The position numbers and the translations under genes are program-made. 26,328 nt of DNA from the IMG/VR virus record IMGVR_UViG_3300005515_000625, positions 1 to 26,328 of that record. One strand, 5' to 3'. Position 1 is the stretch's first letter. Every line of letters begins with the position of its first letter. Source of the DNA: a virus. This document shows positions 1-6,810 of the stretch, in pieces. Below the pieces are notes generated by a model. It searched no databases, was not told the DNA's origin, and saw only the letters and a program-made list of their open reading frames with translations.

Positions 1-678
1 TTATCGAACGGGCATGGGGGCATGCCCCGTGAACATGATCCGCCCTCCGACGCGCAGCTCATCGATGCGATCGGCCGCAAATTCTTCCGATGGATAGCCA
101 GCGGCCATGTTGTCGGAGGTCAGGTATAGCTTACCGTCCAAGGACCATCGAGCACGTTTCACCAAGGCTCGATCCATCACATTGAAATGATAAATGCGGC
201 CATCGTCGACTTCTGTCTTTGAGGCGTCGGCGATGAGCAGTGCCCCGTCCGGTATCGTCGGCCACATTGAATCGCCGCGAGCTTCCAAGATGTAGCAATA
301 GTCAGGGTTTGCGCCGAGGTTGCGCAGGAAGTCGCGGGCGAACGCGACTTCCCCGACTGGCATCTCATTTACCGGTACCAGGCCCCGACCTGCGGAGGCT
401 CGTGCATCGAACCTGGGAAGCCGCACGATGTTTTCGTATGTTTCGGATGGCAGATTTTTGCTAGATGCATCACCTTGGCTTTGCTCGCTCATCAACCAAG
501 CGACGGAAACGCCAGTGGTTTGAGCTATTTCGGCGAGAGTTGATGCCTTTGGCTCACTCTTCCCCGATACGTAGTCTGACAAAGTTCGTCTGCTTACACC
601 CGAAAGCCCAGCTTCCAGTTTGTCCAAACCGCCAATTAATGCAGCGGCTTCGCGGATTCTCGCCCCTAAATCGCTCAT
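1..678 (-). CDS. LexA/CI-like phage repressor with S24 peptidase domain
   Basis: 225 residues. The N-terminus (about residues 5-65) is a helix-turn-helix domain of the lambda-repressor type. The C-terminus is an S24/LexA-like autoprotease: GDSMWP carries the likely nucleophile Ser137, ALVKRA the likely Lys174, and an Ala96-Gly97 pair in ASAGRG sits where such repressors self-cleave. The family is inactivated by RecA-stimulated cleavage, so SOS induction is inferred. The ATG at 678 is preferred over a GTG at 705 because the longer form would run into the operator dyad at 686-718. No strong ribosome site is visible. It diverges from the ner-like gene and presumably represses the early promoter and its own gene. 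The original Mu repressor is not of this type. Confidence 0.9.
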   Translation of the reverse strand: MSDLGARIREAAALIGGLDKLEAGLSGVSRRTLSDYVSGKSEPKASTLAEIAQTTGVSVAWLMSEQSQGDASSKNLPSETYENIVRLPRFDARASAGRGLVPVNEMPVGEVAFARDFLRNLGANPDYCYILEARGDSMWPTIPDGALLIADASKTEVDDGRIYHFNVMDRALVKRARWSLDGKLYLTSDNMAAGYPSEEFAADRIDELRVGGRIMFTGHAPMPVR

Positions 679-685
679 GCTTTTT

Positions 686-718
686 AGCAGATTTCTGCGT
701 GACACGCAGAAATCTGCT
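686..718. promoter_or_regulatory. Operator: perfect 15-bp inverted repeat between repressor and ner
   Basis: Two perfect 15-bp arms (686-700 and 704-718) are separated by 3 bases. Each arm holds a smaller dyad of the form GCAGAwwTCTGC (687-698 and 706-717), so the structure reads as two repressor sites 19 bp apart centre to centre. Position and symmetry suggest binding by the neighbouring repressor, by the Ner-like protein, or both (inference). Confidence 0.8.
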
Positions 719-745
719 TGTCACATGGCAGAAATTTGCTATCCT
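718..745 (+). promoter_or_regulatory. Predicted early promoter for ner-transposase operon
   Basis: TTGTCA at 718-723 (5 of 6 to the -35 consensus) is followed after 16 bases by TATCCT at 740-745 (4 of 6 to the -10 consensus). The predicted start is near 752, about 70 bases before the ner ATG. Operator dyad 2 abuts the -35 and dyad 3 fills the spacer. Confidence 0.6.
728..739. promoter_or_regulatory. Third operator site, imperfect copy
   Basis: GCAGAAATTTGC differs by one base from the dyad at 706-717, and its centre is 22 bp further right. It lies between the predicted -35 and -10 of the rightward promoter, so a protein bound here would block RNA polymerase. Confidence 0.65.
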
Positions 746-778
746 CTCCATAAATACGGACAAAATCACCCATGAAAA

Positions 779-800
779 GGGAGGCCGGCCAGGGCCTCCC
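779..800 (+). other. Leader hairpin upstream of ner
   Basis: GGGAGGCC at 779-786 and GGCCTCCC at 793-800 form a perfect 8-bp stem with a 6-base loop in the predicted early leader RNA, 21 bases before the ner start. No T-tract follows, so it is not an obvious terminator. It could affect leader stability or translation. Confidence 0.45.
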
Positions 801-821
801 TCATCAAAACGAGGATCCACT

Positions 822-1154
822 ATGCACCGGCCCCAGCAGGCGGACAAGAAGACCCGAAAGGCGATCGACAAGATTGCTGAGATGACAGCGATCAAAGGTC
901 GGCTTTTTACCGCTGGCCTTGCTCTTCTCGATATCGACCGCACGTATCAGCTCCCGCGTGGAACTGCTGGAACGACGCTCCGGGAACCGAATGCGGCTGG
1001 GGAGAGGGCGATCGCTGCAGCTCTCGGTACAAGGCCACATCTCCTGTGGCGGTCGCGTTACCACGCCTCCGGTCTGCGGAAATCCCCTCAACCCCGCGAG
1101 AACTATGAGCGTCCGGCCACGATGGCACAACGCCAAAACGGCACGGCTGCGTAG
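822..1154 (+). CDS. ner: Ner-like DNA-binding transcriptional regulator
   Basis: 110 residues. Residues about 26-90 match the Ner/Nlp (SfsB) helix-turn-helix family of Mu: a short first helix, then QLPRGTAGTTLREPN, then GERAIAAALGTRPHLLWRSRY, the typical recognition region ending in W-x-S-R-Y. In Mu, Ner turns down both the repressor and early promoters. The ATG at 822 is chosen because GAGGA lies 7 bases before it and the Ner homology begins after it; the open frame upstream runs through the operator and is not coding. It is the first gene of the early operon. The C-terminal 20 residues are polar and unlike the family. Confidence 0.85.
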   Translation: MHRPQQADKKTRKAIDKIAEMTAIKGRLFTAGLALLDIDRTYQLPRGTAGTTLREPNAAGERAIAAALGTRPHLLWRSRYHASGLRKSPQPRENYERPATMAQRQNGTAA

Positions 1155-1156
1155 AC

Positions 1157-1285
1157 ATGCGCAATCCCTTCATTCCCTCACGTTCCCCGGTTTGCGAACT
1201 CGCAAATCTGATCCTGATTTTCGGGGTGACTGTCGCAGGTATTGCGGCAGCGGCAGCGGCCCTGGTCGCGAGTGTGATGCCATGA
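1157..1285 (+). CDS. Small single-pass membrane peptide (hypothetical)
   Basis: 42 residues. After about 15 polar residues comes one long hydrophobic stretch rich in Ile, Val and Ala (about residues 16-40), which would span the membrane once. It starts 2 bases after the ner stop, and its TGA overlaps the next ATG (ATGA at 1282-1285), the same coupling seen throughout this operon. No family is recognised. Tiny hydrophobic early proteins of phages can act in exclusion or host killing (compare Mu Kil), but no function is shown here. It could also be a chance ORF filling the gap. Confidence 0.5.
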   Translation: MRNPFIPSRSPVCELANLILIFGVTVAGIAAAAAALVASVMP

Positions 1286-1644
1286 GCTTGAACGTATTCG
1301 ACCAGAACGCGCTCTATGACGCGCACCTTCACGCCTGCTTTGCGGCAGTCCGCGAGGGCTTTCCGCATCTTGCGGTTGGCGAAATCGTCGACCCGCCGCA
1401 CGACTGGTTCGATGCGGCCCTCGCGCGCCAGGTCGTGATGTACCTGATGGTCACGGAATTAAAGTGGCCGAAGCGGCGCGTCGTCGAGGCCGAGAACCGT
1501 TCTCGGGAAGCGATCAACCGAGCGCTCCGCACGGTCGATGCGCGCCTCGGCAGTCTGCGTTTCGCCGCTCATTACAAGACGATGGCACTGCGTGCCCGCG
1601 CGCTCATCACCCTCCAAACGACAGCAGAAGAAGAAGTCGCATAA
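1282..1644 (+). CDS. DnaA domain IV-like helix-turn-helix protein (hypothetical)
   Basis: 120 residues. The segment around residues 47-90 (ARQVVMYLMVTEL followed by SREAINRALRTVDARL) resembles the DNA-binding domain IV of DnaA, in which an R-Q-x-x-M-Y-L helix precedes the HTH and a T/A-I-x-x-A-x-R-x-V recognition helix. No ATPase domain is present, so it cannot be a full initiator. The start at 1282 overlaps the previous stop; its own TAA overlaps the next ATG. It probably binds DNA in early regulation or replication (inference). The DnaA resemblance is by eye and moderate. Confidence 0.6.
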   Translation: MSLNVFDQNALYDAHLHACFAAVREGFPHLAVGEIVDPPHDWFDAALARQVVMYLMVTELKWPKRRVVEAENRSREAINRALRTVDARLGSLRFAAHYKTMALRARALITLQTTAEEEVA

Positions 1645-2495
1645 TGGCCGAGTTCAAACGTATCCTGATTTCAGACATCGTCATTCCGGAGCGGCTGCGC
1701 GCTGTCGAAGAAGAGCATGCGATCGCGATTGCTCAGAGCATCGTCGAGCATGGGTTGATCAACCCCATCACCGTTCGCAGCACGCCCAATGCGAAGGGCG
1801 GCAAATATACTCTTGTCGCCGGCGCTCATCGTATTCGGGCAGAGCAGATCAATGAAGAGCCCGAAATCGATGCGATGATCGTCGAGGGCGACAAGGCCGA
1901 AGCCCAGCTCATCGAAATTACGGAAAATCTTTTCCGAAACGACCTCTCGGTCATGGATCGCGCGATCTTTGTTCAGTCATACCGTGACATTTGGGAGAAG
2001 GCGCACGGCAAGATAGCGGTGGGACGGCCGGGAAATAGGGCCAACTTGGCCCAATTATTCGGGGACGAGACGGAGGCGGGAAGCTTCTCCCAACACGTCG
2101 CTGACCGGATGGGGCTGTCCAAGCGAGCCGTTAAACGGCTCTCACAGATCTCGCAGAACCTTCACACTGACGTCCGCGCTGCTATCCGAGGCACTCCAGT
2201 TGCCGACAACCAGTCGGCTCTGTTGAAGATCGCCAAGATGGAGCCGCAAAAGCAGCGACAGACGGCGATTGCCTTCCGCACTGAGCAGGATCTGAAAAAG
2301 GCGCTTGCGCTGGTCGAGCCCGCACCGAAGCTCTCCAAGGCGCAGATCGAGCAAGCAACGCTTCTGTCTCGCCTCGTAACTGCCTGGGAAGACGCCAGTG
2401 AGGAGACGCGCACTCAATTCCTGGCCCATATCGGCCTGGGTGACGAACACGATGCCCTGATGGCAGAAATCCGCAGCGAGGCCGGTGATGAGTAA
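1644..2495 (+). CDS. ParB-like (ParB/Srx fold) DNA-binding protein
   Basis: 283 residues. The N-terminal ParB domain is clear: GLINPITVR at about 37-45, the GxHRxxA box as GAHRIRA at about 60-66, and ENLFRNDLS at about 94-102. A helical region with an HTH (around DRMGLSKRAVKRLSQIS) follows, as in ParB/RepB proteins. Classical ParB binds parS and loads on DNA with CTP to segregate replicons, usually with ParA, but no parA gene is present. In this early operon it more likely acts on phage DNA in regulation or transposition (inference). Start ATG 1644 overlaps the previous TAA. Mu itself has no such gene before A. Confidence 0.85.
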   Translation: MAEFKRILISDIVIPERLRAVEEEHAIAIAQSIVEHGLINPITVRSTPNAKGGKYTLVAGAHRIRAEQINEEPEIDAMIVEGDKAEAQLIEITENLFRNDLSVMDRAIFVQSYRDIWEKAHGKIAVGRPGNRANLAQLFGDETEAGSFSQHVADRMGLSKRAVKRLSQISQNLHTDVRAAIRGTPVADNQSALLKIAKMEPQKQRQTAIAFRTEQDLKKALALVEPAPKLSKAQIEQATLLSRLVTAWEDASEETRTQFLAHIGLGDEHDALMAEIRSEAGDE

Positions 2496-2946
2496 GCACC
2501 CCGCGCAGCTGGACTTCTTCCTGCAGCCGCTCTTTCCCGTTCGCCAAGCCACGGTCACGATTGATATCGAGCGCTTTCGCGCAAAGCTGAAGCGGGCGAT
2601 GGCGCAGGCGATCAGGGAATGCCCGCACGGCCGCGAAGTCGTCGCGGCTCGCATGGCTCAATATCTCGGCTTGCCAAACCTCTCCAAGACCACACTCGAC
2701 GCCTACACAGCGGAAAGCAAGGCCTCCCACGACATCAGCCTTGTCCGTTTCAAGGCTTTCGTACGCGCGACGGGCGCTCTTTGGCTTTGGGATCTGATCG
2801 TCTCGGAGGACGGGCTGATCATGCTTGAGGGCGACGAAGCCCGACTGGCCGAGATTGCACGACTTCAGCAGGAGCAGCGAGCGCTCGCCCAGGAGCTGAA
2901 GGCTCTCCGATCCACTCCCATCAACATCAAGCGACGCGGACGTTAA
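2488..2946 (+). CDS. Possible CII-like phage regulatory protein
   Basis: 152 residues. An HTH-like stretch (VAARMAQYLGLPNLSKTTLD, about 54-73) is followed by ISLVRFKAFVRATGALWLWDLI and a C-terminal coiled coil (about 119-142). This layout recalls the phage CII/CP76-type regulators, where an HTH is followed by a line naming a residue-rich 'RATG' helix, but the match is by eye only. The ATG at 2488 overlaps the ParB stop (a GTG at 2485 is an alternative). It sits directly before transposase A, so a role in early regulation or transposition control is inferred. Confidence 0.6.
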   Translation: MSKHPAQLDFFLQPLFPVRQATVTIDIERFRAKLKRAMAQAIRECPHGREVVAARMAQYLGLPNLSKTTLDAYTAESKASHDISLVRFKAFVRATGALWLWDLIVSEDGLIMLEGDEARLAEIARLQQEQRALAQELKALRSTPINIKRRGR

Positions 2947-2948
2947 GC

Positions 2949-4907
2949 GTGAAGCAGTTTTACACCATAGCCGAGTTGATTGCGGCCAACCTGCCGGACC
3001 TTCCGCGCACGGAGAAGAGCCTCGACAACCTTGCCCGCGCGAAGTGGCGTGTGAACGAGGCCACTTCTCGGCGGGTGAGCGGGAAGACAAAACCCGTTTG
3101 GGAATATCACGTTTCACTTCTGCCGCAGGCGGCGCAAACGCGTTTGCTGATCGTCCACTCGGCTCCAGCAAACGACGACAAGGATCTGAAAGCGCAGGAA
3201 AAGAAAGCCCTCTGGCAGCGATACGACGCGTTGCCAGTGCATCAGAAAGCGGTGTGTGAAGCCCGTTTGAGAACCCTTCAAATGGCCGATGAGCTTGAGC
3301 GCGCCGGCATGTCTGCCAAGGCTGCCGTCCTTATGGCCTGCAACAAGGGTGGTGTCGAAAAGTCGGCGCTCTACGAATGGCGCCGCATGGTCGAGGGGAT
3401 CGACCGTCAGGACTGGCTTGCCGCTCTGGCACCGAACTATACCAATGAGCGGAGCCGCTCGGAATGCCATCCGAAGGCGTGGGAATATCTGACGTCTGAT
3501 TATCTCCGCGCGGAAGCGCCGAAGTTCTCGACCTGCTATCGCCGCATGATCAAGGTGGCCGCGAAGCAGGGGTGGTCGCCCATCCCGCATGAACGCTCCC
3601 TCCGCCGTCGCCTCGACGCTGAAGTGTCCGCAGCGGTCCAGCAGTTGGCTCGCAAGGGGAAGGAAAAGGCAAAGGGGCTCTATCCCGCCCAACGACGCAC
3701 TCGATCGCACCTGCACGCCATGCAGATGGTCAACATGGATGGCCACAAGCTGGACGTTTTCGTTTCGGTGCCATGGTCGGAACAGCCGGTTCGCATGTTC
3801 CTGCTCGGCATCCAGGACCTCTATTCCGGCAAGATCGTCGCATGGCGGATCTCTGATAGCGAAAACAAGGAAACGGTGCGCCTCGTCATCGGCGATATGG
3901 TCGAGCGCTACGGCATCCCTGATCGCATTTACCTCGATAACGGCCGATCGTTCGCATCGAAATGGATCTCCGGCGGCGCTGCTACCCGCTATCGTTTCAA
4001 GGTTCGGGAGGAGGATCCGGAAGGTCTGCTCGTTACCCTCGGCATCGAGCCGCGCTGGACAAACCCGTATTCCGGCCAGTCGAAGCCGATCGAGCGCGCC
4101 TGGGGTGATCTCGCCGAGAACATCTCCAAGCACCCATTTTGCGCCGGCGCCTATACCGGCAACAAGCCGGACGCCAAACCGGAAAACTACGGCAGTCGCG
4201 CCGTGCCTCTTGATGGTTTCCGCGCACATGTCGGCCGGGAGATCGCCGAGCATAACGCGCGTCTCGGCCGGAAGTCTCAAACCTGCAAAGGCCGCAGCTT
4301 TGACGAAACGTTCCAGGCGAGCATCGATGGCGGGGCTATCGTGCGGTGGCCTACGGCTGCTCAGCGAGCACTATGGCTGCTCGCCTCGGAGGCAATCCGG
4401 GCACAGAAGGGCAGTGGGGAGATCCACTATCACGGCAACCGCTACTGGAGCCGTGAGTTGAACCAGTACGCCGGGCAGAAAGTGACGATCCGGTTCGATC
4501 CCGACAACCTGCACGGCTCTATCCGCGTCTACGACCTGAGGAACACTTTGATTTGCGAAGCGCCCTGCATCGCCGATGCCGGCTTCGATGATCAGGATGC
4601 GGCTCGCCAGCACGCTCGCAAGCGTCGTGATTACCAAAAGGCCGTGGCCGCTGAGAAGGCCGCAATTGCGGCGCTAACCGCTGCGCAGCTTGCTGATCTC
4701 CTGGCCAAAGGCGAGCCGGCAATGCCGCAGCCTGAAGAGCCGATCCGCCCGAAAATCACACGCCTGTCGACCGGCAATCTGGCGCTGAAACAGCAGCCGG
4801 CCGGCGACGACGGTGCGTTCGAAGACCGTTTTTCCCGCGCCTTGTCCCGAGTGTCGGGCGAGAACGCGGTCATCCAATTCCCGAAGGGGGATCGGTCGGG
4901 AAAATAG
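2949..4907 (+). CDS. A: Mu-type DDE transposase (A protein)
   Basis: 652 residues, close to the 663 of MuA. The order is an N-terminal winged-helix DNA-binding part beginning FYTIAELIA, further end-binding helices, an RNase H-like rve catalytic core, and the beta-barrel and tail of Mu transposases. The catalytic triad is visible: Asp264 in NMDGHKLD, Asp330 in IYLDNGRSF and Glu382 in KPIERAWG, equivalent to MuA D269/D336/E392. It pairs prophage ends, nicks them and joins them to target DNA for integration and replicative transposition. It starts with GTG, 2 bases after the previous stop. The C-terminal 60 residues presumably contact ATPase B. Confidence 0.95.
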   Translation: MKQFYTIAELIAANLPDLPRTEKSLDNLARAKWRVNEATSRRVSGKTKPVWEYHVSLLPQAAQTRLLIVHSAPANDDKDLKAQEKKALWQRYDALPVHQKAVCEARLRTLQMADELERAGMSAKAAVLMACNKGGVEKSALYEWRRMVEGIDRQDWLAALAPNYTNERSRSECHPKAWEYLTSDYLRAEAPKFSTCYRRMIKVAAKQGWSPIPHERSLRRRLDAEVSAAVQQLARKGKEKAKGLYPAQRRTRSHLHAMQMVNMDGHKLDVFVSVPWSEQPVRMFLLGIQDLYSGKIVAWRISDSENKETVRLVIGDMVERYGIPDRIYLDNGRSFASKWISGGAATRYRFKVREEDPEGLLVTLGIEPRWTNPYSGQSKPIERAWGDLAENISKHPFCAGAYTGNKPDAKPENYGSRAVPLDGFRAHVGREIAEHNARLGRKSQTCKGRSFDETFQASIDGGAIVRWPTAAQRALWLLASEAIRAQKGSGEIHYHGNRYWSRELNQYAGQKVTIRFDPDNLHGSIRVYDLRNTLICEAPCIADAGFDDQDAARQHARKRRDYQKAVAAEKAAIAALTAAQLADLLAKGEPAMPQPEEPIRPKITRLSTGNLALKQQPAGDDGAFEDRFSRALSRVSGENAVIQFPKGDRSGK

Positions 4908-4949
4908 TGCGTCCGACTGAAATAGCAGAGCCGAAATGTAGTGCGTCCG
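4905..4949 (+). repeat. Pair of 11-bp direct repeats in the A-B gap
   Basis: TAGTGCGTCCG occurs at 4905-4915 (its first three bases are the transposase stop codon) and again at 4939-4949, with starts 34 bp apart. The copies face the same way, about three helical turns apart. They may be protein-binding sites, for example for the transposase or ATPase B, or remnants of an insertion. No copy was noticed elsewhere in the window by eye. Confidence 0.6.
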
Positions 4950-4956
4950 GTTCCGA

Positions 4957-4987
4957 CAAAAAAATAGGGCGGGGTTCAACCCCGCCC
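4957..4987 (-). terminator. Intrinsic terminator facing leftward between A and B
   Basis: GGGCGGGGT at 4967-4975 and ACCCCGCCC at 4979-4987 form a 9-bp, nearly all-GC stem with a 3-base loop. On the plus strand it is preceded by seven A (4958-4964), so on the minus strand the hairpin is followed by TATTTTTTT, the classic Rho-independent layout. No T-run follows on the plus strand. It would therefore stop leftward, antisense RNA. Confidence 0.7.
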
Positions 4988-5027
4988 GCCAAATCAGCCC
5001 TCAAGGGCAACACAAAGGAACCTTAGT

Positions 5028-6047
5028 ATGAATAAACACGTCGACACAAGTAGGATGACAGGCTGGGAACAGCCCGAACCTTCGATCGACTTTCTTTCTA
5101 AGCATGTCGATGACATCGACGACTGGCGCGCGATCCGGGAGCAGGTAGCAGAGCTGGCAATCGCCAACTCGTGGAGCAAGGCGGAAGTCACCCGTCGCAG
5201 CGCCATGAAGGAGGGCACCTTTAGCCAGTGGTTCTCGGGAACCTACCTCGGCAGGCTCGAAAACATGAACCGGCAAATGCGCCAGTGGGTGGACGCGGTG
5301 GTGGAAGCCGCCGGCATGCCTGCCATTCCGACATCGCCGGCGTTTGTGAAAACACGCATCGCTTCGGAAATTGCCCAGACGCTCCAGTGGGCGCAAATGA
5401 CAGCCGATCTGGTGATGATCACGGTCGGCGCAGGCTTCGGCAAAACTGCCACCTGCCGGCACTATCGAGCCACGCATCCGCATGTCTTCCATGCGACCGT
5501 TAGCCCGCATACTCGGACGGTTCACGGGATGCTCGTCGAATTGGCGGCAGAGCTGGAAGTTCACGAGAACAACCCGGCAAAGCTGACCCGAGCAATCGGC
5601 GCTAGGCTGCAGCGCATCGGAGGCGGTTCGCTGCTCATCATCGACGAAGCGCAGAACCTCGTCGACGACGCAATCAATCAGCTCCGGCACTTCTCCGACA
5701 TCTACCAATGCGGCATTGCTCTCGTTGGCAACGAAGAGGTCTATTCCCGCTTTGCCAAACAGGCAGCAGGAAAGTCCTATGCGCAGTTGAAGCGCCGCAT
5801 CGGCAAGCACCTAAAGCGGCAGAAGCCGTATGCCGAAGACGTCGCCGCCTACATCAGGGCTTGGGACGTCACTGATCTGGACAGCGTCAAGCTGCTCACC
5901 GGGATCGGTATGAAGGGCGGCGCTCTCGGGCAGATCGATAAGACGATGAAACTCGCCAGCATGATCGCGCTCGCCGACGATCGTTCCGTCACCGTCAAGG
6001 ATATCCAGGATGCCTGGAAGAATCGCGACGTGGAGGATTTGGGATGA
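5028..6047 (+). CDS. B: MuB-like AAA+ ATPase, target DNA selector (B protein)
   Basis: 339 residues. The N-terminus (about 35-75) is an HTH (SKAEVTRRSAMKEGTFSQWF) as in MuB. The AAA+ core follows: Walker A GAGFGKT at 134-140, Walker B LLIIDE at 202-207, and a sensor-1-like VGNE near 233. MuB binds DNA with ATP, forms filaments, delivers target DNA to transposase A and gives target immunity. The C-terminal part (about 255-339) corresponds to the MuB C-terminal helical domain. AAAGGAA lies before the ATG. It follows A after a 120-base gap holding direct repeats and a hairpin, the longest gap in the early operon. Confidence 0.92.
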   Translation: MNKHVDTSRMTGWEQPEPSIDFLSKHVDDIDDWRAIREQVAELAIANSWSKAEVTRRSAMKEGTFSQWFSGTYLGRLENMNRQMRQWVDAVVEAAGMPAIPTSPAFVKTRIASEIAQTLQWAQMTADLVMITVGAGFGKTATCRHYRATHPHVFHATVSPHTRTVHGMLVELAAELEVHENNPAKLTRAIGARLQRIGGGSLLIIDEAQNLVDDAINQLRHFSDIYQCGIALVGNEEVYSRFAKQAAGKSYAQLKRRIGKHLKRQKPYAEDVAAYIRAWDVTDLDSVKLLTGIGMKGGALGQIDKTMKLASMIALADDRSVTVKDIQDAWKNRDVEDLG

Positions 6048-6337
6048 GCGCCGCCCTGATCCTCAGCACCGAAATTGCCAACGCGCGGAGGCGCTTTGAC
6101 GAACTGGTCTCTCCCGACCGCGCCAAAGATGCCGACGTCGTCGCGTTTCGCAAGCAACTCCAGATCCTCGGCAAACTTGCTGCGAGCCTCGAACGCGAAG
6201 TGCAGATCTATCGGCTTTGCGAAGCCGGCAAGACTGGCCGCGAGGTTGTCGAACAGCTCGCTGCCGAAGCGGCGGCCAACTTCATTCTGAACAGCGACGG
6301 AAACGTCATCAAACCGGATTTCGGGAGGAGGTCATGA
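6044..6337 (+). CDS. Small early protein, unknown function
   Basis: 97 residues, charged and mostly helical, with a weakly amphipathic stretch over residues 28-75. No transmembrane segment or metal motif is visible. The ATG overlaps the stop of B (ATGA), so translation is probably coupled. Mu carries a run of small semi-essential early genes at the same place; this is positional analogy only. No family is recognised. Confidence 0.7.
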   Translation: MSAALILSTEIANARRRFDELVSPDRAKDADVVAFRKQLQILGKLAASLEREVQIYRLCEAGKTGREVVEQLAAEAAANFILNSDGNVIKPDFGRRS

Positions 6338-6612
6338 GCTGCTCAGAACTCGTATCGGGCTGCCTTTCCCATCTTCGCGAAGAACTGAAACCGCACGTCC
6401 ACGGTGGAAAGTTCTTCACTAGCGAGGACGTCGGCAACCTCGTCCGCCGCCTCAATACGGCGATTTCTCTCGCCGAGGAGATCGAGGAAGAAAAGCGAAT
6501 GCTGGAGCGGCGGGAACGCCTCTCCAGCGGCCGTCAGCACGGCCTGGCGCTTGTCGGCGCCAACGTCGTCGCCTTTCCGGCACATACGCCGGCGGGAGGG
6601 GGCCGAGCGTGA
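6334..6612 (+). CDS. Small early protein, unknown function
   Basis: 92 residues. The ATG at 6334 follows GGAGGAGG closely and overlaps the preceding TGA. The central part (about 35-67) is rich in Glu, Arg and Leu and could form a coiled coil; the C-terminus is Gly/Ala-rich. No known domain is visible. An upstream in-frame ATG at 6217 lies deep inside the previous gene and is rejected. Confidence 0.65.
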   Translation: MSCSELVSGCLSHLREELKPHVHGGKFFTSEDVGNLVRRLNTAISLAEEIEEEKRMLERRERLSSGRQHGLALVGANVVAFPAHTPAGGGRA

Positions 6613-6809
6613 ACGAGACATCCTCTGCTCCATCGGTCAAACGCCGTCTGCCGACGGAGCCCCTTCGAACCGCGGTCGATCGCGTCGTGAGCGCGCTCAG
6701 CTATTTGGAAACAGTCACTCACACGGTCGGAGAACCAAATGCGCGCCGGCAGCTCATGAAGGCTGTCAGCAACCTACGCGCCACCGCCGTCAAACAAAGG
6801 AACAGGTAA
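6609..6809 (+). CDS. Small early protein, unknown function
   Basis: 66 residues starting with GTG at 6609, overlapping the previous stop (GTGA). It is a basic, soluble, mainly helical protein with no recognised family. A gap of one base separates it from the DUF3164 gene. Support comes from its fit in the overlapping operon, not from homology. Confidence 0.6.
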   Translation: MNETSSAPSVKRRLPTEPLRTAVDRVVSALSYLETVTHTVGEPNARRQLMKAVSNLRATAVKQRNR

Positions 6810-6810
6810 A

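Noticed and set aside
465-821. In-frame upstream extension of the ner ORF
   Set aside because: It overlaps the repressor gene, operator and early promoter; Ner homology starts only after ATG 822, which has its own ribosome site.
1644-2495. Partition system (parAB)
   Set aside because: No ParA ATPase or obvious parS cluster is near the ParB-like gene; the only nearby ATPase is MuB-like with an HTH N-terminus and follows transposase A.
3114-4280. 388-codon minus-strand ORF inside the transposase gene
   Set aside because: Antisense shadow of a gene with a complete DDE triad; the product shows no recognisable domain.
4967-4987. Rightward terminator after transposase A
   Set aside because: The stem is strong, but no T-run follows on the plus strand; the A-tract lies before it, so it fits the minus strand only.
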